The notes beneath the pieces were generated by a model. It was given only the letters and a program-made list of their open reading frames with translations. It was not told the origin of the DNA and did no database searches. From Hyphococcus sp. (GTDB taxonomy: Bacteria > Pseudomonadota > Alphaproteobacteria > Caulobacterales > Parvularculaceae): a DNA stretch of 33,368 nt. The DNA lies in contig JAJFFY010000059.1 in NCBI GenBank assembly GCA_021776415.1, forward strand, positions 1 through 33,368, in the 5' to 3' direction. Positions within the stretch are counted from its first letter, which is position 1; the number at the start of each line of letters is the position of its first letter. This document shows positions 1 to 8,600 of this stretch, in pieces. A program made the translations under genes and the position numbers.

Positions 1-366
1 GGCCGCCTTTCGTGCGCCCGATATGGCGGGGAACATCCCCTTTTTTAAAAGGCTGGAGGCCGTACGATGGGCCTTGAGATGCGTAGCGTCGATCATCAAT
101 GTTTCAGGAACGCCCGCTTGCGCAGACAGGCTGGCGAATATTCGATCAAACACGCCCAGCCGGCTCCAGCGGATGAAGCGGTTATAAAGCGTCTTGTGCT
201 GACCATATTCCTTTGGCGCGTCACGCCAGCGAAGGCCATTGCGAATAACAAAAATAATTCCGGAAAGAACCCGGCGATCATCAACGCGGGGAACGCCATG
301 GGAAAGCGGAAAGTGCGGCTCTATGCGTGATATTTGCGCCCTCGATAACCAGATTAAATCGCTCAT
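1..366 (-). CDS. IS5-family transposase, N-terminal part (ORFA), cut by window edge
   Basis: Reading the minus strand from ATG at 366-364 gives 122 codons without a stop to the window edge. The protein starts MSDLIWLSRAQISRIEPHF and contains VDDRRVLSGIIFVIRNGLRW, RDAPKEYGQHKTLYNRF and MIDATHLKAHRTA, which are hallmark stretches of IS5/IS427 transposases (DUF4096-type N-terminal domain followed by the start of the DDE domain; the D of MIDAT is the first catalytic Asp). A good ribosome site (AAGGAG) lies just upstream on the minus strand, near 374-379. Past the slippery heptamer at 40-46 the zero frame reads GMFPAISGARKAA, which is not the family sequence. The -1 frame reads KKGDVPRHIGRTKGG, which is. 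The full enzyme is therefore probably made by -1 frameshifting. It acts in cut-and-paste transposition of its own element. Confidence 0.85.
   Translation of the reverse strand, partial: MSDLIWLSRAQISRIEPHFPLSHGVPRVDDRRVLSGIIFVIRNGLRWRDAPKEYGQHKTLYNRFIRWSRLGVFDRIFASLSAQAGVPETLMIDATHLKAHRTASSLLKKGMFPAISGARKAA
40..46 (-). promoter_or_regulatory. Programmed -1 frameshift slippery site A-AAA-AAG
   Basis: On the minus strand the heptamer AAAAAAG lies exactly in the X-XXY-YYZ register of the transposase frame (TTA AAA AAG). A -1 slip here joins the N-terminal half to the conserved -1 frame that reads KKGDVPRHIGRTKGG. A small GGGGA/TCCCC stem follows directly. The same heptamer drives -1 frameshifting in dnaX and several IS families. 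That it is used here is inference. Confidence 0.7.
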
Positions 367-494
367 TGCAAAGTCTCCTTTGCAAGGCGTGAATCACCGT
401 TCGTAGCAGCATGCAAGTTTAATAGGTCCTGAGCCTAGATTACGGTCTGCATTGGTCATTCAGATTAATTCGGTTTTTGATTGGTTATTTATAC

Positions 495-506
495 TGTCCC
501 TATCAT
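495..506 (+). repeat. Left terminal inverted repeat of integrase element
   Basis: TGTCCCTATCAT matches the right end (1583-1594 read on the minus strand) at 11 of 12 positions, and the first eight bases are identical. Confidence 0.7.
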
Positions 507-561
507 AAACTCGATTCATACGGTTCTTGCGAAATAATCACAGTCGCGCAATGCTAATTGC

Positions 562-1579
562 ATGCTCGATTGGCTTCAATCATTGGCACATCTTATTTAT
601 GGATTTACTCTGCCGCGCGCAGCGCTCGTGGCTGAGAACACTGCCTTGCGTCAGCAGCTTATCGTCTTGCGCAGACGAGCGCCGAAGCATCTTATTTTGA
701 CCCGCGCCGATCGATTGCTATTGACAGCGCTCTATCGATTATTTCCCGGAGTTTTGAACGCCATCCATATTCTACGCCCAGAGACAGTCATCCGCTGGCA
801 TCGCATGGGATTCGAAGGCGTTATGGCGCTGTAAATCGCGACCGCGCGGGGGACGGCCAAAAATATCCCAGGAAACCCGTGATCTTATTCGTGAAATGAG
901 CCTGGCTAATCATTTATGGGGAGCGCCGCGCATCCATGGCGAGCTTCTCCTGCTTGGGATTGATGTATCTCAATCCACAGTCGCCAAATATATGGCCAAG
1001 CGCCGTAGCCCACCCTCGCAAAGCTGGAAAACTTTCCTCGACAATCACGCCCGCGATATCGCTGCCTGCGATTTCCTCGTTGTCCCTACCATCGGTTTCA
1101 AGATGCTCTATGCATTTGTTGTTCTGACGCATGACCGTCGAAAAATTCTTCATCTCGCCGTGACGGATCATCCAACGGCACAGTGGGCGGCGCAGCAACT
1201 GGTTGAAGCATTTGCTTGGGGCGAAGCACCGAAACACATAATCCGTGATAATGACTCGATTTATGGGGCTGTATTCAAAGCGAAACTGCGTGCCCTAGGC
1301 ATCAGGGATGACCCAACAGCGCTAAGGTCCCCTTGGCAGAATGGGTATGTAGAGCGTGTCATTGGCTCCATCCGTCGGGAATGCCTTGATCACATAATTG
1401 TCTTGAATGCGGCGCATTTACGTCGGGTACTGAAAGCTTATGTCAGCTATTACAATATGGCGCGAACGCATCTCAGTTTGGAGAAGAATGCACCCTTTAC
1501 AAGAGCAATTTTAGCTTCGGGTGCAATCAAATCAACGCCGCATCTCGGAGGATTGCACCATGAATACGCCAGAATCTAA
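562..1579 (+). pseudogene. rve-family integrase/transposase, frameshifted near 811-835
   Basis: Two reading frames together encode one DDE integrase of about 340 residues. The first (562-834) starts MLDWLQSLAHLIYGF, holds the N-terminal helix-turn-helix region and runs through PETVIRWHRMGF. It then loses the frame and stops at 834. The second frame resumes at about 824 with WRCKSRPRGGRPKISQETRD and LIREMSLANHLWGAPRIHGE, and continues to 1579. It includes the catalytic Asp in AACDFLVVPT, the Asp in HIIRDNDSIYG and the Glu in NGYVERVIGSIRREC, then ends GGLHHEYARI. Between GF and WRC the intact family reads roughly GFRRYWRW, so the gap is best explained by one or two lost bases around 811-826 (net one-base shift in coordinate frame). 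No slippery motif is visible at the junction, so this looks like decay rather than programmed frameshifting. The catalytic triad is intact. Confidence 0.85.
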
Positions 1580-1582
1580 TAA

Positions 1583-1594
1583 ATGGTAGGGACA
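1583..1594 (-). repeat. Right terminal inverted repeat of integrase element
   Basis: Read on the minus strand this is TGTCCCTACCAT, the partner of the left repeat at 495-506. It begins only 3 bp after the stop codon of the integrase gene. Confidence 0.7.
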
Positions 1595-1603
1595 ACCGGA
1601 AAC

Positions 1604-2134
1604 CTAAAGCACGCTTTGATAGGCATACCAATATTCATTGATCTGACAGAATGCAGAGACAGCTCCGGCGTTGTGATCTTTTTCGAACCATTCGAGCGCG
1701 CGATGATCGCATGTGTCGAAGAGCGCCGCATTAGATCCCTTTTCCGGAGGTGGAAGAGGAATTTCGGAATAGACCAAGCTGACGACGGTCCACCGTGCGT
1801 CCATGCCATATCTTTTTATGACGACGTCGATCTCGTCTTTGCCCGTGTTGGCGAGTGGGAGAAAATCGATGAACTCGACCGGAAAGTCTTCGCGAAGCTG
1901 CTTGAGAAATAGTTTGTCTTTGCGATTTTCATTCGCCGGATTGCGGGCCGGATTTCTCGTAAACTCCCTGAACGGGCCTGGGTAAGTATCGCGAATGGCG
2001 GCGAAAGTTGCAGAGTTGGCTTCGTAAACAGCCGCCGCATCGAGGATGTTTGGATCCTCCGCGCTAGGGCCACACCCGGCAGTCAGGAGTGTGGCGCAGA
2101 GTGCAGTCAACATTAAAAATGGCTTCTGGATCAT
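1604..2134 (-). CDS. Putative lipoprotein of unknown function
   Basis: I do not recognise the family. The start at 2134 was chosen because GGAGG lies 5-6 nt upstream on the minus strand and because the protein then opens with a clean lipoprotein signal: MIQKPFLMLTALCATLLTAG followed by Cys, an LTAG|C lipobox. A longer frame to 2233 would bury this signal behind 33 unrelated residues. The mature part (about 155 residues) is soluble-looking, with charged and aromatic segments such as TYPGPFREFTRNPARNP and REDFPVEFIDFLPLANTG, and cysteines in LFDTCDHRALEWF and SAFCQINEYW that could pair. The gene ends 10 bp from the right end of the integrase element and has no operon partner, so the element may have inserted directly downstream. 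The product is probably an anchored periplasmic protein; its role is unknown. Confidence 0.62.
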   Translation of the reverse strand: MIQKPFLMLTALCATLLTAGCGPSAEDPNILDAAAVYEANSATFAAIRDTYPGPFREFTRNPARNPANENRKDKLFLKQLREDFPVEFIDFLPLANTGKDEIDVVIKRYGMDARWTVVSLVYSEIPLPPPEKGSNAALFDTCDHRALEWFEKDHNAGAVSAFCQINEYWYAYQSVL

Positions 2135-2290
2135 ATGGTCCTCCGAACCGGATGGAACCTTAAAACTACTAACCAATGGGTCGCCAGTGGTGATGCTGGA
2201 TGAAGTCGTAGGGTAAGAATATTCTGAACGCATCCGTAGGGGGGTGCAATGGAGGCAACCAGAGTTTTCTGTTTACGGTCAAATTTTGCA

Positions 2291-2397
2291 TCTAGAGCGC
2301 TTCCAGAAAAATGGGAACCGGCTTTCGGATAAACAAACGCGCAAAACAAAGGACTAGAGCATTTACGCGATTCAAGGAAAGGTGGAAATGCTCTAGA
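2291..2397. repeat. Palindromic dispersed intergenic repeat, copy 1
   Basis: The block is bounded by TCTAGAGC (2291-2298) and its reverse complement GCTCTAGA (2390-2397). Inside, CTAGAGCATTT (2354-2364) pairs perfectly with AAATGCTCTAG (2386-2396) around a 21-nt loop. The segment GGGAACCGGCTTTCGGAT near 2313-2330 matches, in reverse complement, the second copy at 20900-20937. Short repeats of this look (GAGCATTT..., AACCGGTTTTC...) are common between genes in alphaproteobacteria. It is probably transcribed as a stable hairpin or is a relic of a non-autonomous element. Confidence 0.65.
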
Positions 2398-2502
2398 TAT
2401 AGGGTATCGGCGTAGTAAGATGTCCGTGGTGGACCCGTGTAACGGCGGCGTGTTGATATATGCGCCATGATCAAAAGCACTTAGTGACTATTTGGAACGG
2501 AC

Positions 2503-3966
2503 ATGATGCTTCAACTGAAAGACCGCTCGCTGCTCAAATCACAAGCCTATATTGATGGACAGTGGACCGGTGCTGCTGACGGCGCGACATTGGCGGTTGT
2601 CAATCCAGCGAATGGCGATGTGATCGCGCCGGTCGCGCGTTGTGGGCGCGATGAGGCGGCGCACGCGATTGCGGCGGCGGCAACGGCTCAGATTGGATGG
2701 CGCAGAAGAAGCGCGAAAGAACGCGGGCGTTTGTTGCGCACATGGTTTGATTTAATCATGGATAACCAGGAAGACCTGGCGAAAATCCTGACCGCCGAAC
2801 AGGGCAAACCCCTTGCCGAGGCGCGCGGCGAGATCGCCTATGGCGCCAGCTATATCGAATGGTTCGCGGAGGAGGCAAAACGTATTTATGGCGATACCAT
2901 TCCGCACCCATCGAACGATAAAAGGTTGGTATGCATCAAACAGCCCATAGGCGTTGTCGCCTGCATCACGCCGTGGAATTTTCCAAACGCCATGCTGACA
3001 CGCAAAATTGCGCCGGCGTTAGCAGCTGGCTGTACGGTTGTTTGCAAACCCGCCAATGAGACGCCTTTATCTGCCTATGCCTTGGCGGAGCTTGCCGATC
3101 GGGCCGGTATCCCCAGGGGTGTCATCAATGTTTTGAACGGCCGCACCGGGGAAATTGGCGAGGAACTGACATCAAATCCTGCCGTTCGGAAGTTGACTTT
3201 TACGGGATCGACACCGGTTGGGAAAAAACTGATGGCCGATTGTGCGGGGACGGTGAAACGCACATCTATGGAGTTGGGCGGTAATGCACCGTTTATTGTT
3301 TTTGCAGACGCCGACATCGCCGCTGCGATCGACGGGGCAATGGCGTCTAAATTCCGTAACGCTGGGCAAACTTGCGTTTGCGCCAACCGCATCATTGTGC
3401 AGGAAAATATATACGATGAATTCGTCGACAAATTTGCCGCCGCTGCAGACGCATTGAAGATGGGCGCCGGTGTGGACGAGGGGGTAACGATTGGGCCGCT
3501 TATAAATGAACACGCCGCCGATGACGTGATAGCGCTGATTGATGCGGCGGTTAGCGGTGATGCACAAGTAATTACTGGCGGAGGGCGGTCAGATCTTGGC
3601 GCCTGTTTCGTGGAGCCGACAATCTTGACCAATGTAACGCATGAAATGCGGGTGTTCCGGGAGGAAATTTTCGGCCCCGTGGCGCCAATATTCAAATTCG
3701 AAACGGAAGAAGAGGCGATTGCGATTGCAAACAACACCGAGTTCGGCCTGGCCAGTTATTTTTACACGCGCGATATCGGCCGCATTTGGCGCGTCAGCGA
3801 GGCGCTAGAATACGGTATCGTTGGGATCAATGAAGGGGTTACGTCAAACGAAATGGCGCCTTTCGGCGGTGTGAAAGAATCCGGGCAAGGACGTGAAGGG
3901 TCGAAATACGGACTAGATGATTACCTGGAAATCAAATATTTATGCATGGGCGGAATTGAAAAATAA
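2503..3966 (+). CDS. gabD: NAD(P)-dependent succinate-semialdehyde dehydrogenase (aldehyde dehydrogenase superfamily)
   Basis: This 487-residue soluble enzyme would oxidise succinate semialdehyde to succinate. Length and sequence track the GabD branch: the N-terminus KSQAYIDGQW, the cofactor region PWNFPNAMLTRKIAPALAAG, TFTGSTPVGKKLM, the catalytic-base motif MELGGNAPF (Glu257) and the nucleophile motif GQTCVCANR (Cys291). The C-terminus GVKESGQGREGSKYGLDDYL is typical. The adjacent ATG at 2506 is an equally possible start; the ribosome site (GGAACGG) is weak. No gabT transaminase or regulator is next to it, so it may serve GABA, putrescine or other semialdehyde breakdown. A related substrate such as glutarate semialdehyde cannot be excluded. 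It stands alone between a repeat region and a 400-bp gap. Confidence 0.85.
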   Translation: MMLQLKDRSLLKSQAYIDGQWTGAADGATLAVVNPANGDVIAPVARCGRDEAAHAIAAAATAQIGWRRRSAKERGRLLRTWFDLIMDNQEDLAKILTAEQGKPLAEARGEIAYGASYIEWFAEEAKRIYGDTIPHPSNDKRLVCIKQPIGVVACITPWNFPNAMLTRKIAPALAAGCTVVCKPANETPLSAYALAELADRAGIPRGVINVLNGRTGEIGEELTSNPAVRKLTFTGSTPVGKKLMADCAGTVKRTSMELGGNAPFIVFADADIAAAIDGAMASKFRNAGQTCVCANRIIVQENIYDEFVDKFAAAADALKMGAGVDEGVTIGPLINEHAADDVIALIDAAVSGDAQVITGGGRSDLGACFVEPTILTNVTHEMRVFREEIFGPVAPIFKFETEEEAIAIANNTEFGLASYFYTRDIGRIWRVSEALEYGIVGINEGVTSNEMAPFGGVKESGQGREGSKYGLDDYLEIKYLCMGGIEK

Positions 3967-4368
3967 AGCTATTGCTCTCCGCCAGCCATTGACCGCCGCT
4001 TGTCTCTCTAAGACTGTGTCGATGAACCGAAAGAATATCACGGTAAAGCGACGGCATTTGCGGGGGCGTTTTCGCCAAAGAATTCGCCATAGCCTGCTTT
4101 GGAAAATATTAACTCACGCCGCGAATAGATGAGCCGTGCGCCAAGAGCGCCAGGCTGCCCAAATTGCCTTTTGCTGCTCTGGAAAGCGGCAACTGATCGG
4201 CAGATACTAAAGCAACTAAAATCGAATTTAAGAAGAACAACAAACGTGTAGCGGCGATTACGGGCAAGGATGGCGGGAAAGTTGCCGCGCCGCCCATTTG
4301 TCGTCGAAGCATGAAGGCGCCGGTCGTGATGATCCGGACGATGTATGACCCAGTAAGGAAAGAGGGCA
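3967..4368. other. Intergenic region, no gene recognised
   Basis: Open frames here on either strand have no family features or good ribosome sites and look like chance frames. A purine-rich stretch (AGGAAAGAGGG) just before 4369 is the likely ribosome site of the adaptor gene. I see no clear terminator after gabD and no convincing promoter. Confidence 0.5.
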
Positions 4369-5616
4369 ATGACAGGCCGATTTAAAATAAGAAAACCGAA
4401 AAATATTGGCCTTGCCATAAGGCGGTTTTTTGTCTTTGCGCTTCCGGCAATTGTGCTGGTCGGCGCCGTTGTCGGCAATATAGGCATGGGCGTTTTCAAG
4501 CCAAAGCCGGAAGACAAAGAAGAAACGGCGGTTAAAGCCACGCCCGTTGTGGTTGCCGAAGCGGAGGCGGAGAGCATTCAATTGACTGTCACTGCGCAGG
4601 GCGAAGCAGCACCGCGTACTGAGATTAATCTGGCGCCGCAAATAAGTGGTAAGATCGTTTACGTTTCACCAGAATTTATTCAAGGCGGCGCATTTGAAAA
4701 GGGCGACGTTCTGATCCGTGTCGCCCCTGAGGAGTATCAGTTTCGCGTCATACAGGCGCGTGCGAATGTCGCCCAGGCGCGCAACCGCTATGTCAGTGAA
4801 CAGGCTGAAACAAATATTGCCCGTAAGGATTGGGAAGAGTTGGGGCAGGGCGAGGGCGCCCCGCTTGCTTTACGCGAACCTCAATTGGCCGAGGCCGCGG
4901 CGATGCTCGCTTCCGCAGAAGCTGCATTCCACGAAGCCGAGCTGCAACTTGATCGCACTTCTATCCGCGCGCCTTTTAAGGGGCGTGTCCGCAGCAAGGC
5001 GGTCGATATCGGTGAATATGTGACTGTCGGTGCTAATCTTGGTCGAATTTTTTCGACCGACATAATGCAAGTAACGCTGCCGCTTACCGATAGCGAGCTT
5101 GGCCAGCTTGGGTTGCCGATTGGTTTCCGCCAAACTTCAGATAAGCCAGGTCATGAGGTGTCCCTAACGGCAATAGTGGCGGGACGACCTCGTGTTTGGA
5201 ACGGGCGTATCGCGCGTACTGACAGTAGCTATGATCGTGAGACACGCGTTGTTTTTGTATATGCAGAGGTAAAAGACCCCTACGGCGCTGGTGCAGATAA
5301 CGGGGCGCCGCTTGCGGCGAATTTATTTGTAACAGCGCACATTAAAGGCGCTGAAATCGAAAATGGCGTTGTAGTTCCCCGCGCCGCCTTGCGCGGCGAC
5401 AATGAAGTGTTTGTCGCCCGCGATGACAACACGCTGGAAATCCGCCGCGTCTCTGTCGCTAGCTCCGACCGAACGCGTGCTGTCCTTATTGGCGGCGTTG
5501 AGCCAGGCGAGAAAGTCATCATCTCTCCGGTACGCGGTGCAGCTGATGGAATATCGATAGCGATTGCGGGGGCGCCGGAAGCAGAAACTGCAACCCTCGC
5601 CGATGCTACAAATTAG
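4369..5616 (+). CDS. RND efflux periplasmic adaptor (membrane fusion protein)
   Basis: A protein of 415 residues with a cytoplasmic basic start, one membrane anchor (about residues 20-42, FVFALPAIVLVGAVVGNIGM) and the usual adaptor order. First comes a beta-barrel/lipoyl half (INLAPQISGKIVYVSPEF, GDVLIRVAPEEYQFRVIQAR), then a coiled-coil hairpin rich in Ala/Glu (AEAAAMLASAEAAFHEAELQ). The second lipoyl half (LDRTSIRAPFKGRVRSKAVD, GEYVTVGANLGRIF) and the beta-barrel and membrane-proximal domains (NGVVVPRAALRG) follow. It would bridge the inner-membrane pump encoded 8 bp downstream to an outer-membrane channel. No TolC-like gene is present, so a channel from elsewhere must be shared. Substrate unknown. 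The start follows an AGGAAAGAGGG ribosome site. Confidence 0.88.
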   Translation: MTGRFKIRKPKNIGLAIRRFFVFALPAIVLVGAVVGNIGMGVFKPKPEDKEETAVKATPVVVAEAEAESIQLTVTAQGEAAPRTEINLAPQISGKIVYVSPEFIQGGAFEKGDVLIRVAPEEYQFRVIQARANVAQARNRYVSEQAETNIARKDWEELGQGEGAPLALREPQLAEAAAMLASAEAAFHEAELQLDRTSIRAPFKGRVRSKAVDIGEYVTVGANLGRIFSTDIMQVTLPLTDSELGQLGLPIGFRQTSDKPGHEVSLTAIVAGRPRVWNGRIARTDSSYDRETRVVFVYAEVKDPYGAGADNGAPLAANLFVTAHIKGAEIENGVVVPRAALRGDNEVFVARDDNTLEIRRVSVASSDRTRAVLIGGVEPGEKVIISPVRGAADGISIAIAGAPEAETATLADATN

Positions 5617-5624
5617 GGGCGGTC

Positions 5625-8600
5625 ATGAACGGTATTATTTCCTGGTGGGCGAACAATAAAGTCGCCGCAAATCTGTTAATGTTTGGTATTTTGATTGCGG
5701 GCGCTATCAGCTTCATGCGTATCGAACGCGAGCTTGACCCCTTTGTTGAATTTCCCGGCGCGCAAGTCTCCGTCCAGTGGCTCGGCGCCTCGCCACAAGA
5801 TGTTGAAGAACAAATTGTTGTGCGCCTTGAGGAGGCGGTGAGCCGGGTTACTGGCGTTGACCGGCTATGGTCCCAGGCGAGCGAAGGGCTCGGCCAGTTA
5901 TGGGTGATCGGCGATGATGATTTGGATGAAGCCAAATTTCTTCAGGATCTGAAACGCGAAATTGATGCGGTCAGCACTTTTCCTGCTGCGGCGGAACCTG
6001 CGCAACTTCGGTTATTTAGAAGTCAGGACGAACTTGTCCGCATTGCTGTGCGCGGCGATGTCGATGAGCGTGTTTTGAAACGTTATGCCGATAAAGTTCG
6101 TCGCGACATCGCTCTACTGCCGAGCGTTCCGTCTGTTGAATTATTTGGGATGCGCGAAGAGGAAGTCTCGATCGAAGTCTCCGAAGAGGCATTGCGCCGA
6201 TACGGGCTGACATTTTCGGATATTGTAGCGGCCGTGCGAGGCACGTCGGTAAATATTTCTGCGGGCAATGTGCGCACCGAGCTTGGCGATATGCAGTTAA
6301 GAACGCGCAAACTCGCCGACACTCAGGCTGATTTTGAAAAAATTATTATTCGTCAGCTTCCAAATGGAGCGGTTGTTCGCTTGAGCGATGTGGCTGTCGT
6401 TCAGGACGGCTTTGAAGAGGTCAATCTTCTCGCAACCGTCAATGGCGAGCGCACCATCCTTGTTCAGGTTATGAGCGGGCCGAAAATGGATGTTGTGAAA
6501 ATTTCGCGTGAGGTTGCCAAATATCTGGAAACCGAACGTCCAAATGCACCCGAAGGCATATCGATGACGGTTTGGGACGATCAGGAAGAAGCTTTTTCAG
6601 GTCGTATCGGTACGATTTCGTCGAACTTTTTCACAGGACTTCTTCTTGTTTTTATCACATTGATGCTTTTCTTACGGCCTATCATTGCGCTCTGGGTGGC
6701 GGCGGGGATTGCGGTTGCATTTGCCGGCGGCGTTGCGTTTCTTCCCCTGGTGGGCGTCTCTTTCAACATGATATCAAGCTTTGCTTTCTTGCTCGTGATT
6801 GGCGTGATCGTTGATGACGCAATCATCGTTGGCGAGGCGATACACACAAAAGTTGAAGACGGCGAAACCGGCGTGAACGCTGCAATCAACGGCACAAAGA
6901 TGGTCATCATGCCGGTTGTCTTCGCGGTGTTGACGACGATGATTTTCTTCGCGCCGTGGATGTTGGTTGGCGGCGGCACAGCGGAGTTCACCCGCGCGAT
7001 TTCGCTAGTGGTTATCCTGGCGCTGACATTTTCGCTTGTGGAATCCCTGCTTATCTTGCCTGCGCACTTGTCACACTTAAAACCGGTCAGCCCAAAAAAC
7101 CGTTTTATTCGCTTTCAGACTAAAATTGCCGACAGCGTAGTTTGGTTTGCACGCAATATTTATCGACCGTTGATCACCGCGGCGATCAAAAAGCGATATC
7201 TCACCGCCGCCAGCTTTGTCGCCGCTATGATCTTGTCTATTGGATTGATTAGCAATGGTATTGTGCGGACATCGTTTATGCCGGAAGTTGAATCCGATCA
7301 AATTGAGATTACCGTCAACCTGCCAGAGGGAACGCCTTATACGCGCACGCTGGAAGTCCTAAAACAGATTCAAATTGCTGAAAAAGAACTCGTCGAAGAG
7401 GTCAACATATCAACCGACGGCGAAGGCGAATTGATCGAGAACTGGTATACCAGGTCGCGCGACAACCAGGTGTTGGCGCTGGTCAAACTGGTTCCGCCTG
7501 AAACCCGCACGCTGACGGCGAAAGAAACCGCAGAACGTCTGCGCGCGCTAATCGGCGAGATCCCAGATGCGGAAACCATTTCTGTTGAGTATCAGGGCGG
7601 CAACAACGGCCCGCCAATCGAGTATGTGCTGAATTCTACAAGTCTGGAAGATTTGAACGTTGCGGCAGAAGACCTGATGGGCAAGCTGCGTAGTTTTGAA
7701 GGCGTTTATAATGTTGTCAATGACACGCAATCGGCGACTGATGAAATACGTTTCGAATTGAAACCCGGCGCGGAGGCGCTTGGCGTCACCACGGCTGATG
7801 TAGCACGCCAGGTGCGTCAGGGTTTTTATGGCGAGGAGGTTCAACGCTTGCCTCGCGATGGTCAGGATGTTCGTGTTTTCGTTCGTTACCCGCGCACTGA
7901 TCGTGAATCGCTTGACCACCTCAAGAATATGCGTATCCGTACCAATGATGGCCGCGAGCTGCCGCTTTACACCGTTGCGGATATAGAATTTGCAAGCGGT
8001 ATTACGCGCATCCTGCGCCGCGAGCGGCAACGCGCCGTTATTGTCAGTGCTGAAGTTGAATCTGAGCGTATCGATGAAATTCGCTCAGCACTGTCAGAAG
8101 ACTACTTTACAGATTATGATGCGCGTCACCCGACGGTCACCCGGGGGAATATTGGCCGGGCGCAAGGGCAGGCGGAATTTATGGCGGAAATCGGCACGCT
8201 TGGCCTGATCGCCATTGGCGTTGCCTATTTCCTGGTCGCCGTTGCCTTCAAGTCTTATTTTGAGCCGATGCTAATCCTGTTCGCCGCGATCCCGTTCTGT
8301 TTTACCGGGGCCGTAGTCGGACATCTCATTATGGGATTGTCGCTGTCGTTGTTTTCATATCTTGGGATCATGGCGGCGGCGGGCGTTGCCGTGAATGACA
8401 ATCTTGTACTGATCGACTACATCAACAAATTGCGAGAGAAGGGTATGGATGGCGCTGAGGCCTTGGTTGAGGCGGGAACAAAACGCTTCCGTCCGATCTT
8501 GCTCACGTCCCTGACGACGTTTGTTGGATTGCTGCCATTGATGATGGAACGCTCGATCCAGGCTAAATATCTTGTGCCGGTCGGCGTCGGTCTGTCTTTT

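Larger units (their letters stand above)
1..434 (-). mobile_element. IS5-family insertion sequence, partial (one end)
   Basis: The minus strand carries the 5' half of an IS5-family (IS427/IS1031-like) transposase that runs off the left edge of the window. Upstream of the gene, the sequence around 421-434 (AATAGGTCCTGAGC) looks like a terminal repeat. It is followed directly by CTAG at 435-438, which fits the YTAR target site favoured by IS5 elements. The boundary is inferred, because the other end and its matching inverted repeat are outside the window. Family assignment rests on the translated transposase. Confidence 0.72.
495..1594 (+). mobile_element. 1.1 kb rve-integrase insertion element with TGTCCCTA inverted repeats
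   Basis: A single integrase-type gene (562-1579, frameshifted) is bracketed by inverted repeats. The left end at 495 reads TGTCCCTATCAT and the right end, read inward on the minus strand from 1594, reads TGTCCCTACCAT (11 of 12 identical). The ends begin with TGT and finish with ACA, as in IS481-type and related DDE elements. The gene fills almost the whole 1100 bp. No target duplication longer than 2 bp is visible (AC on both sides), so insertion may be old or the flanks may have drifted. The family name is left open: the protein is an rve-domain integrase of the kind often annotated simply as integrase core domain protein. Confidence 0.72.

Noticed and set aside
811..835. Programmed frameshift in the integrase gene
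   Set aside because: No slippery heptamer or stimulatory structure is visible and the junction appears to lack one or two bases relative to the family, so decay is more likely.
3075..3737. 220-residue minus-strand frame within gabD
   Set aside because: Antisense to the conserved aldehyde dehydrogenase core with no recognisable domain.
4038..4577. Minus-strand frames across the gabD/adaptor gap
   Set aside because: They overlap the start of the adaptor gene, lack ribosome sites and show no domain or membrane pattern beyond chance.
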